A stretch of 64,000 bases of DNA. Origin: Rugosimonospora africana. Lineage in GTDB: Bacteria > Actinomycetota > Actinomycetes > Mycobacteriales > Micromonosporaceae. Under the pieces are notes generated by a model that searched no databases, was not told the DNA's origin, and worked only from the letters and a program-made list of their open reading frames with translations. Shown here in pieces: positions 1 to 8,829 of the stretch (within the stretch, counting starts at the first letter, position 1; each line of letters begins with the position of its first letter). The stretch lies in NCBI RefSeq assembly GCF_016862975.1, contig NZ_BONZ01000081.1, positions 37,566 through 101,565 of the forward strand, given 5' to 3'. Both the position numbers and the translations under genes were made by a program.

Positions 1-1361
1 TCCCAGGGGGCGTTGCCGAACACACTGTTGGCGCGGAAGTTCATCCGCCCGTCGGGCCGGGTCTCGTGCACGAACTCGGTGCGCCGGGCGTCGCGCTCCA
101 GCTCCGGGAAGAGGAAGGCCGCGGCTTGCGCGTAGTTCCAGACATGCGTACACGTGCCTTCGCAGCTGCCGCTGTGGTCGAAGCTGCCCTCCCACGCGGC
201 GAACCTGCCACCCTCCAGACGCAGGCAGGTGGTGCTGCGCAACACCACGAGGTTCGCGGTGGCCGCGTCGATGACCTGCCGCGGCAACGAACTTCCGAAC
301 AGCGCCGCGTGGAACGTCCGGGTCGACCGCTCCAGGTCGGCGAGGTTCGCGGTCAGGTGCTTCGCCACCGCCCAGGCGTCGGCGAAGCGGGTGGCGTAGT
401 GGTTGCGCACGACCCGGTCGGCGTTGGTGTTGTCCAGGTTGATATTGCCCTGCCAGGCCCGGGGCCGGTTCGGGAAATGCCAGGTGAGGACGAATTCGAA
501 GGCGCTGCTGCGGCCCGGTTCGAGACGGTGGACGATGCCGAGTGAGCCGACGCGCAGCCGGGTGAACCAGTCCGGGTACGGTGGGGAGTCCAGGCTGAAC
601 TCCGTCTCCACCTCGAGCCGGCCGTCTGCCCGCAGGTCATCCCAGAAGACCTGCACCCCGTCCTGCCAGAACCCGGCCAGCCAGGTGGGTTTCGCCGTGG
701 TCGCCGGGTCGGTCGTGGCCAGCGCGGCACTGCCGAACCGGAGGTCGTCGGGCGGCAGGTCGGTGCCGAACCCGATGCCGCGCAGGCCGGGCTCGTCGCG
801 CCAGGCGTTGGTCGGCTGGCCGGAGTAGGTCGGGAATCCGAAGACGTCGCGGCCGGTGATCCCGACCGGATTGGCGAGCGATCCGACGATCGTGACGTCG
901 GTCGCCGTGGCGCCGGGGTTGGTGACCCGGTATCGCAGTACCGCACCGGGGATGCCGGAGGCGTCCGCGTCCAGGGGTACGAACGGGGTGAACGCCGTGA
1001 GACTCACCTCGACACCCAGCTGCGCGTCGTCGAAGTCGACGCACAGCAGCGGATATTCGCCCCGCATGCGGCTGCCGTCCAGCCGTGGCAGGCCGGCCAA
1101 CCGTCCCGCGTCGTACCCCTGATCGCCCTCGTGCGGGCCGGGCAGCCGCGACTCCAGCACCTTCGTCACCGGCTCGGCGCCCTCGCGTGCGGTGCGGATC
1201 GCGAAGAACGTGAACGGCAGCCGCGCGCCCTTGTCCGGCCGGTTCGCCAGTTCCCAGTCACGCAGGTCGCCGCGCGCACCGACGGAGACGTTCCCGGTGC
1301 CGATGCCGCCGAGCGGGAACGCGGCCACGGTGGCGTCCGGACCGAGCAGGCGGGTGCTCAC
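1..1361 (-). CDS. GH116 family glycoside hydrolase, N-terminal part (runs off window)
   Basis: About 453 N-terminal residues are visible; the C-terminus lies beyond the left edge. The protein starts at a GTG and soon shows FPLGGIGTGN (about residues 15-24) followed by an ARGDLRDWE stretch, the opening signature of GH116 (GBA2-like) enzymes. Near residue 400 it has CEGTCTHVWNYAQA followed by FLFPELER; the Glu here aligns with the nucleophile region of GBA2-type enzymes. The acid/base Asp should lie outside the window. No signal peptide is seen, so it is probably cytoplasmic. GH116 covers beta-glucosidases, beta-xylosidases and also exo-beta-D-arabinofuranosidases. Beside GH172 and GH183 genes the last activity is the most attractive, by inference only. 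It follows the LacI gene on the same strand and may be co-transcribed with it. Confidence 0.85.
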   Translation of the reverse strand, partial: MSTRLLGPDATVAAFPLGGIGTGNVSVGARGDLRDWELANRPDKGARLPFTFFAIRTAREGAEPVTKVLESRLPGPHEGDQGYDAGRLAGLPRLDGSRMRGEYPLLCVDFDDAQLGVEVSLTAFTPFVPLDADASGIPGAVLRYRVTNPGATATDVTIVGSLANPVGITGRDVFGFPTYSGQPTNAWRDEPGLRGIGFGTDLPPDDLRFGSAALATTDPATTAKPTWLAGFWQDGVQVFWDDLRADGRLEVETEFSLDSPPYPDWFTRLRVGSLGIVHRLEPGRSSAFEFVLTWHFPNRPRAWQGNINLDNTNADRVVRNHYATRFADAWAVAKHLTANLADLERSTRTFHAALFGSSLPRQVIDAATANLVVLRSTTCLRLEGGRFAAWEGSFDHSGSCEGTCTHVWNYAQAAAFLFPELERDARRTEFVHETRPDGRMNFRANSVFGNAPW

Positions 1362-1573
1362 CGCACGCCGCCCGGTGCGCCTTTGCTGAAGGTACCGATG
1401 TCGACACCGATCACGGCGTGGCTCAGCATGGCCACACCATTCCAGAAATCGATTTCACCGTCAACAGCCGACGACGGCGCCGGCTATCGCGGACAGCACC
1501 CCGTCAGCCGCCGACGACGGCGCCCCGTCAAGAGCCGACAACGCCGCCGACGACGCGGCCGCCACGCGCCCGG

Positions 1574-2536
1574 TCAGCTGGCGTGGTTGCGCAGCACCAC
1601 CGTGCGGGGAGGCTGGTCGTCGCCGTTGATGCGGTCGAGCAGCAGCTTCGCCGCCGTGACGCCCAGATGCCGTGCGGGCAAGGGAATGACGGTGATCGCC
1701 ATCGGTGCCATCACCGCGAACGGCAGGTCGCCGAAGACCGCCATGCCGACCGCGGGCGGCATGGCACCGCGCTGTGAGAGAACCTGCAGTGCGCCGACGC
1801 CCATGAGGTTGTTCGCCACGAACACCGCGTCGGGTGGCTCCGGCATGTCGAGCAACTCGCGCATGGCCTTGTGCCCGCCGTCCACCCGGAAGTCGGCGAA
1901 CCTCAGGTAGCGTTCGTCGACCGCTCCGGCGGCCCGGACCGCGTCCCGCCAGCCGTCCGCGCGCTCGGTCGCCGTCTCCACGTCGCCCGGGCCGGTGACG
2001 CAGCCGATCCGGGTGAATCCCTGATCCAGCAACGCCCTGGTGGCCTCCCGTCCGCCCGCGCGGTTGTCCACCGTCACGGCGTCGATGTCGAAGCCGTGTG
2101 GGCTGCGATCCACCGCCACCACCGGCCGGTTGCGGGCGATCAGACCGCTCACGTCGCTGTTGTCCCCGGCCGCGGCCAGGATGACGCCGGCCATGTCCGC
2201 CCCGACCGCGATGTCGAGGTACCGGGCCTCCTTGCCGTGGTCCTCGTCCGAATTGCACAGCACCACCGAGTATCCGGCGGCCTGCGCGACATCCTCGACA
2301 CCGCGCGCCATCGACGTGAAGAACGGATTCTCGATGTCCGGGATGACCAGTGCGATCACCTGGGAACTGCGCATCCGCAGGGTGCGAGCCACCCGGCTGG
2401 GGGTGAACGAGAGGGCCTTGGCCGCCTTGCGGACCCGTCTGGCCTTGTCCGCGGAGACGTTCTGGCCGTTGAACACTCGCGAAACCGTGGCGGGCGAGAC
2501 GCCGGCCATCGACGCGACCTCGTAGATCGTTGCCAT
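1574..2536 (-). CDS. LacI-family transcriptional regulator
   Basis: A 320-residue regulator. The ATG is chosen because MATIYEVASMAGVS is the usual LacI N-terminus and GAGGAA sits 5 nt upstream; an in-frame extension of 15 residues lacks homology. Residues 2-50 form the HTH and hinge (SPATVSRVFNG, then the PSRVARTLR hinge region). The rest is a periplasmic-binding-protein-like effector domain (PDIENPFF, VDNRAGGREATRALL, then a FGD motif near residue 265). It is divergent from the GH172 gene. A palindrome of the kind LacI proteins bind overlaps the predicted GH172 start site, with two further copies upstream of the ABC transporter operon, so it probably represses the whole locus. Inducer unknown; a D-arabinan-derived sugar is inferred. 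Confidence 0.93.
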   Translation of the reverse strand: MATIYEVASMAGVSPATVSRVFNGQNVSADKARRVRKAAKALSFTPSRVARTLRMRSSQVIALVIPDIENPFFTSMARGVEDVAQAAGYSVVLCNSDEDHGKEARYLDIAVGADMAGVILAAAGDNSDVSGLIARNRPVVAVDRSPHGFDIDAVTVDNRAGGREATRALLDQGFTRIGCVTGPGDVETATERADGWRDAVRAAGAVDERYLRFADFRVDGGHKAMRELLDMPEPPDAVFVANNLMGVGALQVLSQRGAMPPAVGMAVFGDLPFAVMAPMAITVIPLPARHLGVTAAKLLLDRINGDDQPPRTVVLRNHAS

Positions 2537-2574
2537 CGCTTCCTCAGGGGCTTGATTGCCGGCACCGCGGGCGA

Positions 2575-2619
2575 TTGACACGACCGCGCAGTCACTCTAC
2601 CTTAATGAAATCGATTACA
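2575..2619 (+). promoter_or_regulatory. Promoter of the GH172/GH183 unit with LacI-type operator
   Basis: TTGACA (2575-2580) and TACCTT (2598-2603) are separated by exactly 17 bp. The imperfect palindrome TGAAATCGATTACA (2606-2619) has a central CG as in LacI operators and covers the expected transcription start. Two near-identical palindromes lie upstream of the transporter operon. Confidence 0.7.
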
Positions 2620-2699
2620 CAGGATCCGGCCCCGCGGGCGCGGCTCCCGCGACCTGGAAGCTCCACGTCCGCCCCCCGACGACGCTGGTGGAGACCTCA

Positions 2700-3821
2700 A
2701 TGGTGTATCCCGAGCCCGGTTCGATCGCTCGACTGCGATCGGTGCAGACCCGGTCGATCAGCCCGGAGAACTTCGACGGATCGGCGGGCGGCGGCGGGCG
2801 TGCCACCGTGGGAACGGGCGCGGCCTGTGCCCGGGATCTGGGGCCGGGCTGGAAGATCTCCCCGAGCGTGGACATCCCGGCCAGTGCCACCTTCGACCTG
2901 GCGACGATTTCCGGCGCGGGCCAGATCACTCATTTCTGGGTCACCACGCACAAGGACAACTGGCGCACGCTGCTGCTGCGGGCCTACTGGGACGGCGCCG
3001 AGGAACCCGCCATCGAGGTGCCCTACGGCGACTTCTTCTGCTCGGGGTGGGGCGAATTCGCACAGGTCAACTCGCAGACCATCGCGGCGAACCCGCACGG
3101 CGGGTTCAACTCCTACTGGCCGATGCCGTTCCGCGAGGGTGCCCGTCTCACGCTGGAGAATCTGTCCACTGTCGACGTTCGCGTCTACTACCAGATCACG
3201 TACGAGATCGGAGGCGACTACTCCGGCCTCGGGTACCTGCACGCGCAGTGGCGGCGCAGCAATCCGCTGGAGTACCTGACGCCGCACACGATCGTCGAGG
3301 GGGTCGAGGGCACCGGCCAGTACGTCGGGACCTACCTGGCCTGGGGCGTCAACAGCAGCGGCTGGTGGGGCGAGGGAGAAATCAAGTTCTACCTGGACGA
3401 CGACGAGCAGTACCCGACCATCTGCGGCACCGGCACTGAGGACTACTTCGGCGGGGCATGGAACTTCGACGTGCCCGGCCGCGGCTACACCGAGTTCTCC
3501 ACGCCGTACCTCGGCATGCCGCAGGTGATCCGGCCGGACGGCCTGTACGCGAGCCAGCAGCGCTTCGGCATGTACCGCTGGCACCTGGTCGACCCGATCC
3601 ACTTCGCGCAGCGGCTGCGCGTGGACATCCAGGCGCTCGGCTGGCGATCCGGCTGGCGCTACCTGCCGCTGCGCGACGACATCGCCTCCACGGCCCTGTT
3701 CTACCTCGACCGGCCCACCGCACGCCGGCCCCGGACGCCCAGCGCGGACGACCTGGAGGTGCACCTAGGTAGCGCCCCGGTCCCCGACCTGGGAGCACAG
3801 CCACCGCGCCCGCCAGCCTGA
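2700..3821 (+). CDS. GH172 family (DUF2961) glycoside hydrolase
   Basis: The 373-residue product fits the usual GH172 length. The ATG has GGTGGAG about 6 nt upstream; a longer in-frame ORF begins inside the operator and is not believed. It opens with the family pattern GSIARLRS, and has GDFFCSGWGEF and the conserved WWGEGEIKFYLD (about 221-232) and GTGTEDYFGGAWNF (about 243-256) segments; Glu residues in the last two are the candidate catalytic acids. GH172 includes alpha-D-fructofuranosidases and exo-alpha-D-arabinofuranosidases. There is no signal peptide, so it should act inside the cell on imported oligosaccharides. The secreted GH183-like gene follows within about 50 nt, probably on the same transcript. 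Family assignment is firm; D-arabinan specificity is inferred from neighbours. Confidence 0.88.
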   Translation: MVYPEPGSIARLRSVQTRSISPENFDGSAGGGGRATVGTGAACARDLGPGWKISPSVDIPASATFDLATISGAGQITHFWVTTHKDNWRTLLLRAYWDGAEEPAIEVPYGDFFCSGWGEFAQVNSQTIAANPHGGFNSYWPMPFREGARLTLENLSTVDVRVYYQITYEIGGDYSGLGYLHAQWRRSNPLEYLTPHTIVEGVEGTGQYVGTYLAWGVNSSGWWGEGEIKFYLDDDEQYPTICGTGTEDYFGGAWNFDVPGRGYTEFSTPYLGMPQVIRPDGLYASQQRFGMYRWHLVDPIHFAQRLRVDIQALGWRSGWRYLPLRDDIASTALFYLDRPTARRPRTPSADDLEVHLGSAPVPDLGAQPPRPPA

Positions 3822-3873
3822 GACGGGCGGGCACGGCGAGAGCACAATGCCCGGTACAGGGAGGAGTAGCGCA

Positions 3874-5421
3874 GTGCAGAGACCCGTCCCCCGCGCCGCC
3901 GCCGGCGCCCTCATCGCCGCCGCCGTCATCGGTGGCACGACCCTCGTCGCCGCACAGCCGGCGGCGGCCACCAGCGCGCACACGAATGCCACGCTGATCG
4001 AGAAGCTCACCGGCCCGGACTCGCCCAACAACACCTACGGGCGGTGGAACGTCAAGGCCACCGACCTCGGCATCATGTGGGACGACAACGCCGGGCACGT
4101 GCTGACCGCGTTCGGGGACACCTTCGGCGACGCCTGGGTCGGCCCGGGCGGCGGTGTGCTGGGCTCCGGTGACGCCAACTGGCGCAGCAACGTCCTGCTG
4201 CGTTCCGCGGACACCAATCTCGCCGACGGCATGGACTTCGCCAGCGCGGTCACCGGATCCGACGGGCGTGCCCGGGAGATCCTGCCGGGGCTGCACCAGC
4301 CCGACGGCACCGGTGAGGTGACGAAGATCCCCACTGCCGGCATCGCGGTCGGCAACCGGCAGTACGTGTCGTTCATGTCGGTGCGCCACTGGGGCGCGCC
4401 GGGTTTCTGGGACACCAACTACGCCCAGATCGCGTACTCCGACGACGACGGCACCACGTGGTCCACGGCCGGTACCCCGGTCTGGAACAACCCCTCGCTG
4501 TCCGACCACTTCCAGCAGCAGTCGTTCGCCCGCAACGGCGGATACGTCTACGTGTACGGCACGCCGAGCGGGCGCAACGGCAGCCTGTACGTCGCGCGGG
4601 TGCCCGAGGCGCAGCTGCTCACCCAGTCGGCGTACCAGTACTGGAACGGCAGCACCTGGGTCACCAACAACGAGTCGGCGGCCACCGCCGTGGTCGGCGC
4701 GCCGGTCTCCGAACTCTCGGTGCGCTACGACAGTTACAGCGGCCACTGGCTGATGATGTACCTGCAGGGCGAGGACATCATCCTGCGTACCGCCACCGGT
4801 CCGCAGGGGCCGTGGGGCGCGGCGCAGACCGTCGTCAGTTCGGCCGACTATCCGGGCCTGTACGGCGGTTTCATGCACCCCTGGAGCTCGGGCGGAACCA
4901 TCTACTTCACGATGTCGCAGTGGGATCCGTACAACGTGTACCTGATGAAGGTGCAGATCAACGCGTCCGGAACCATCGTCAACCCGAACCTCATGGGTGA
5001 CCCGAGCTTCGAGCGCGGCGCGCTCAACACCTCGGGTACCGGCGGGTTCTGGGCGTGCGGGGGCAACTGCGGCATCGACGACTCCCACTGGGGTTACTCC
5101 GGTGACCGCAACGGCTTCGCCCGCTACAACCAGGGTTGGCAGGACGTCCACCAGACGGTTCCGGTCGCCGCCAACACCAGCTACCAACTGACCGGGTTCA
5201 TCCGCACCTCGGCCAACAGCGACAACGGGTTCATGGGTGCGCGCACCACCGGTGGGGCCGTCATCAGCGAGGCGCACTACACGGCGATCGGCCCGTGGAC
5301 CCGGGTCGTGGTGAACTTCGCCAGCGGCTCGAACACGTCGGTGGTGGTGTACGCCGGAGTGTGGACCGACCACGGCGACATCTGGCTGCAACTGGACGAC
5401 TTCTCGGTCGTCCGGACCTGA
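3874..5421 (+). CDS. Secreted GH183-like (DUF4185) endo-acting hydrolase with C-terminal carbohydrate-binding module
   Basis: A GTG start is preferred because AGGGAGGAG lies 7 nt upstream and the product then begins with a basic signal peptide (VQRPVPRAAAGALIAAAV, cleavage after AAAT); an ATG 27 nt upstream is possible. The product is 515 residues. Residues 30-360 are a beta-propeller-like DUF4185 domain with GDTFGD, WRSNVLLRS, IAVGNRQYVSFMS and IAYSDDDGTTW. DUF4185 founded GH183, whose characterised members are endo-D-arabinanases. From about residue 375 (GDPSFERG to the C-terminus) is a jelly-roll module resembling CBM4/9, likely for substrate binding. It is the only secreted enzyme of this locus, so it is the likely first step: cutting polymer outside the cell. 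Confidence 0.83.
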   Translation: MQRPVPRAAAGALIAAAVIGGTTLVAAQPAAATSAHTNATLIEKLTGPDSPNNTYGRWNVKATDLGIMWDDNAGHVLTAFGDTFGDAWVGPGGGVLGSGDANWRSNVLLRSADTNLADGMDFASAVTGSDGRAREILPGLHQPDGTGEVTKIPTAGIAVGNRQYVSFMSVRHWGAPGFWDTNYAQIAYSDDDGTTWSTAGTPVWNNPSLSDHFQQQSFARNGGYVYVYGTPSGRNGSLYVARVPEAQLLTQSAYQYWNGSTWVTNNESAATAVVGAPVSELSVRYDSYSGHWLMMYLQGEDIILRTATGPQGPWGAAQTVVSSADYPGLYGGFMHPWSSGGTIYFTMSQWDPYNVYLMKVQINASGTIVNPNLMGDPSFERGALNTSGTGGFWACGGNCGIDDSHWGYSGDRNGFARYNQGWQDVHQTVPVAANTSYQLTGFIRTSANSDNGFMGARTTGGAVISEAHYTAIGPWTRVVVNFASGSNTSVVVYAGVWTDHGDIWLQLDDFSVVRT

Positions 5422-5457
5422 CCGCGGCACCGCGCGACGAGCCGGACCGAACGCAGG

Positions 5458-5487
5458 GCGGCGGCACCCCAACCGGGGTTCCGCCGC
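5458..5487. terminator. Bidirectional hairpin terminator between convergent genes
   Basis: GCGGCGG (5458-5464) pairs with CCGCCGC (5481-5487), extended after one mismatch by ACCCC/GGGGT around an AACC loop. It lies between the convergent ends of the GH183-like and dehydrogenase genes. Confidence 0.65.
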
Positions 5488-5503
5488 TCACGCCGTCACG
5501 TTC

Positions 5504-6946
5504 TCAGGACGCCGCCAACGCCGACAGCGTCGCCCGTGCGCCGTCCCGGATCAGCGAATCCAACGCCCACCGGTAGTCGGCCACGAACCGCTGGCTGTCG
5601 GCGAGGTCGCCGAACAGTTCGCGCTGCCGCAGGAACGCCAGCGGAGACTCGCGTTGCCGGGCCGCGACGGCCATCACACCGTCGCGGCGCCGATCGACCA
5701 CCTCGATCGGCGCGCCCCGCTCGTCCACCCCCTCGGCGTAGCGCGCCCAGCTCGCCACGATCGCGGCCGATCGCCGCACCGGCCCGCCGCGCTCCAGCTG
5801 AGCCCGGACGACCGGCAGCAGCCAGGTGGGGATGCGGTCCGACGAGTCGGCGCACAGGCGGGCGATGGTGTCCCGCACATGCGGGTTGGCGAAGCGTTCG
5901 ATCAGCGTCTTCTGGTACTCGACCAGGTCGATCCCCACCACGGGCGACAGCGTCGGCATCGCTTCCTCGTGCATGTACCGCGTCAACAGGTCCACGATCA
6001 GCGGGTCCTGCGCCGCCTCGTGCGCGTACCGGTAGCCGAGCAGGTGCCCGAAGTAGCACAGGCCCTGGTGCGAGGAGTTGAGCAGCCGCAGCTTCATCAG
6101 TTCGTACGGGCGCACGTCGGCGACGAGTTGCACCCCGGCGCGCTCGTACGGCGGCCGCCCGGACGGGAACTCGTCCTCGATGACCCACTGCAGGAATGGT
6201 TCGGCCACCACCGGCCAGGCATCGGTGACCCCGAACGTGGACTCGACGTGGGCGCGGTCCTCCGCGGTGATGGCTGGCGTGATCCGGTCCACCATCGAGT
6301 TCGGGAACGCCACCGAGGCCGCCAGCCAGGCGCCCAGCTCGGGCGACAGGCGGGCGGCGAACGCCGCCATCATCCGGCGCGCCACCTCGCCGTTGCCGGG
6401 GATGTTGTCGCAGGACATCACGGTGAACGGCGCGATGCCGCGCTCCCGCCGTCGGACCAGTCCAGCGACGATGAGTCCGAACGCGCTGCGCGGGACCGCA
6501 CCCGGTGCCAGGTCGTGCGCGACCGCCGGATCGCTGGCGTCGAACTCGCCGCTGGTCGGATTGAGGCAGTACCCGCCTTCGGTGACCGTGAGCGAAACGA
6601 TGCGTACCGCCGGGTCGGCCAGTTGCTCGATCACCCCGTCCGGGTCGTCCGGCGCGTACCGGTAGTCGATGATCGAACCGATCTCGCGTGCCTCCTGCGT
6701 ACCGTCCGGATGCTTGAGTACCAGCGTGTACCGGCAGTCCCGGGAGCGCAGGGCGTCGCGCATGGCCACGTCGCCGGGCAGCACGCCGACCCCGCACACC
6801 GCCCAGTCGTGAGCGAGGCCGGCGTTCATCAGGTCATCCAGGATGGCCGCCTGGTGCGCGCGGTGGAATCCGCCGACGCCGAAGTGCACGATGCCCACCC
6901 GCAACGCGGCCCGGTCGTACCGCGGGTGCTCGACGGGGGCGGTCAC
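5504..6946 (-). CDS. Mannitol/D-arabinitol dehydrogenase family (long-chain polyol dehydrogenase)
   Basis: A 480-residue NAD(P)-dependent polyol/uronate dehydrogenase. The Rossmann motif is GIVHFGVGGFHRAH (residues 18-31). Lys285, Asn290 and His293 in KLRLLNSSH reproduce the K-x4-N-x2-H catalytic spacing of mannitol 2-dehydrogenase. The GTG start overlaps the stop of the upstream permease gene by 4 nt, so it is the last gene of the transporter operon. The family includes mannitol 2-dehydrogenase, D-arabinitol 4-dehydrogenase and fructuronate/tagaturonate reductases. In this context interconversion of a D-arabinose-derived polyol and a ketose is plausible. The long open frame continuing upstream of the GTG is a shadow of the permease genes. 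Confidence 0.92.
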   Translation of the reverse strand: MTAPVEHPRYDRAALRVGIVHFGVGGFHRAHQAAILDDLMNAGLAHDWAVCGVGVLPGDVAMRDALRSRDCRYTLVLKHPDGTQEAREIGSIIDYRYAPDDPDGVIEQLADPAVRIVSLTVTEGGYCLNPTSGEFDASDPAVAHDLAPGAVPRSAFGLIVAGLVRRRERGIAPFTVMSCDNIPGNGEVARRMMAAFAARLSPELGAWLAASVAFPNSMVDRITPAITAEDRAHVESTFGVTDAWPVVAEPFLQWVIEDEFPSGRPPYERAGVQLVADVRPYELMKLRLLNSSHQGLCYFGHLLGYRYAHEAAQDPLIVDLLTRYMHEEAMPTLSPVVGIDLVEYQKTLIERFANPHVRDTIARLCADSSDRIPTWLLPVVRAQLERGGPVRRSAAIVASWARYAEGVDERGAPIEVVDRRRDGVMAVAARQRESPLAFLRQRELFGDLADSQRFVADYRWALDSLIRDGARATLSALAAS

Positions 6947-7764
6947 TTGATGCCCGAGATGCGCACGCCGTTGACGATGAACCGCTGGAAGACCAGCAGT
7001 AGCACGATCGTCGGGATGGACGCCAGCGTGGAGCCGGCCATCAGCATGCCCCAGTCGTTGCCGCGATCCGATCGGAAGTTGCCGAGGAACTGCATGATCT
7101 GGGTCAGGCTCGGATCGGTGATCGTCAGGATCGGCCAGACGTAGGCGTTCCAGTACGCCAGATATGACGCGAGGCCGACCACCACGAACGGCGCCGCGGA
7201 CTGCGGCAGGAACACCCGGAGGAAGATCTGCCACCGGCTGGCGCCGTCGATCAGCGCGGCCTCCTCGACCGCCACCGGATAGCCCAGATAGTACTGGCGC
7301 AGGAAGAACATCTGCGCCGCGGACGCGACCCCCGGGATGATCAGCACCGCCATGGTGTTCAGCATGCCCAGCTTGGACACCACGACGAAGGACGTCAGCA
7401 GGATGGCCATCATCGGGATGAACATCGGCATGACGCAGTAGACCCACCAGAAGCGTTTGCCGCGGAAGTCCAGGCGGGCGAACGCGTACGCGGCCATGGA
7501 ATTGACCGCCAGGCTGAGCACGGTGAAGATGAGCGCGCCGATGAAGGTCACCGCCATCGCCCGCATGAACTGGTGGTCGCGCAGGATCGCCGAGTAGTTG
7601 TTCCACCGCCACATCTCCGGAAAGAACTGGAACGGAGTCCGGAGCACCTCGCTCCTGCCCTTGAACCCGGCAATCGCCATCCACGCCAGTGGGAACAGGA
7701 CGCTGGCCGCGATGAGCACGACGAGCACAGCGGATCCGGTCTTGCGAAACACGCGTACGGACAC
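6943..7764 (-). CDS. Carbohydrate ABC transporter permease (CUT1, MalG type)
   Basis: A 273-residue membrane protein with about six hydrophobic helices and the ATPase-docking EAA loop EEAALIDGASRWQIF followed by LP (near residues 165-185). It ends in the usual GVRISGIK tail. It follows the MalF-type permease gene by 18 nt and overlaps the dehydrogenase gene. No dedicated ATPase gene is in the operon, as usual for CUT1 systems that share an MsiK-like ATPase. It imports sugars or oligosaccharides with the neighbouring permease and lipoprotein. Confidence 0.93.
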   Translation of the reverse strand: MSVRVFRKTGSAVLVVLIAASVLFPLAWMAIAGFKGRSEVLRTPFQFFPEMWRWNNYSAILRDHQFMRAMAVTFIGALIFTVLSLAVNSMAAYAFARLDFRGKRFWWVYCVMPMFIPMMAILLTSFVVVSKLGMLNTMAVLIIPGVASAAQMFFLRQYYLGYPVAVEEAALIDGASRWQIFLRVFLPQSAAPFVVVGLASYLAYWNAYVWPILTITDPSLTQIMQFLGNFRSDRGNDWGMLMAGSTLASIPTIVLLLVFQRFIVNGVRISGIK

Positions 7765-7782
7765 GGAAGTAGCCCCTCTCGA

Positions 7783-8757
7783 TCAGCCGTCGACGGCCTT
7801 GTCGGACTTGATCAGCCGGAAGATCACGATCGAGATCGTGCCCAGGACCGCGAACAGCAGCAGCGACGCGGTCAGCGAGTAGCTCGTCGCGTACGGCGTG
7901 AGGTCCCGGAAGCTGTTGAAGATGTAGTAGTTCGGCGTGCTGGTCGCGCCGACCGGGCCACCGTTGGTCATGATCAGTGGCAGGTCCAGCATCTGGACGG
8001 CCAGCGTGAACCCGGTGACGACCAGGTACAGCAGCACGTTCTTCAACAGCGGGATGGTGATGTACCACAGGCGCTGGAAGAACCCGGCGCCGTCGAGCTT
8101 CGCCGACTCGTAGTAGCTTTCCGGGATGTCCAGCAGCGCGGCCAGCAGGATCAGGGTGGTGATGCCGAAGCCGAGCCAGATGCCGGGAACGGCGATCGCC
8201 GGCAGCGCCCACCGCGGACTGTTCAGCCACGCGACAGGGGCGTGGTTGACCAGGCTGAGGAACCAGTTGACCACCCCCTCGTCCTGGTACATGAAGGTGA
8301 ACAGCACCGACGCGATCACGGTGGACACGACCGCGGGCAGGTAGATGGTGACCTTCATGAACGCCGCGACGCGACCGCTGAGCGTCTTGATGAAGCTCGC
8401 CAGCAGCAGCGCGATGACGATCCCGGTCGGCACGACCAGCAAGGCGTAGTACAGGCCGATCCAGATCGAGTGCCAGAAGTCCGAACTCTCCAGCACGTAC
8501 TGGTAGAACTGCGCGCCGACGAACTGCGGCGCCTTGTAGAAGCTGATTTTGAAGGTACTCAGGTACACCGAGTAGACCAGCGGCCACATGACGAAGATGC
8601 CGAGCAGGATGACCATCGGCGCGATCATCAGGTACGCGGTGACGTTGTCCTGCCTGCGCGGGGCGCTCGCCCGACGACCGGAGCGGGTACGCCGACCCGG
8701 CTCGGTACCCGCACCCGCCGGCGGCTGTCCTTCGTGAGCTGATTCGAGCAGAGCCAC
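7783..8757 (-). CDS. Carbohydrate ABC transporter permease (CUT1, MalF type)
   Basis: A 324-residue permease. The GTG start has GGGAGG 7 nt upstream; a TTG five codons earlier would lie inside that ribosome site and is rejected. A hydrophilic, Arg-rich head of about 40 residues precedes the first membrane helix (AYLMIAPMVILLGIFVM). The EAA loop reads YYESAKLDGAGFFQ followed by TIPLL. It is the partner of the MalG-type permease just downstream, and about 70 nt separate it from the binding-protein gene upstream. Confidence 0.93.
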   Translation of the reverse strand: MALLESAHEGQPPAGAGTEPGRRTRSGRRASAPRRQDNVTAYLMIAPMVILLGIFVMWPLVYSVYLSTFKISFYKAPQFVGAQFYQYVLESSDFWHSIWIGLYYALLVVPTGIVIALLLASFIKTLSGRVAAFMKVTIYLPAVVSTVIASVLFTFMYQDEGVVNWFLSLVNHAPVAWLNSPRWALPAIAVPGIWLGFGITTLILLAALLDIPESYYESAKLDGAGFFQRLWYITIPLLKNVLLYLVVTGFTLAVQMLDLPLIMTNGGPVGATSTPNYYIFNSFRDLTPYATSYSLTASLLLFAVLGTISIVIFRLIKSDKAVDG

Positions 8758-8829
8758 AGTGTCGCCTCCCAACCGGTGGCGCCCGGGAACGCGGTCACCG
8801 CATTCCCGGGCGCCGGGGCGTGTGTCGAG

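Noticed and set aside
1468..1560. Repeated GCCGACGACGGCGCC units between the LacI and GH116 genes
   Set aside because: Only two or three short GC-rich copies; could be chance in this base composition, and no CRISPR-like spacing is present.
3382..5472. A 696-residue minus-strand open frame
   Set aside because: It lies opposite the GH172 and GH183-like genes, is Arg/Gly/Val-rich and has no domain, typical of GC-rich shadow frames.
5504..8587. A 1027-residue open frame on the minus strand
   Set aside because: Its C-terminal 480 residues are the dehydrogenase; the N-terminal half is a shadow frame of the two permease genes.
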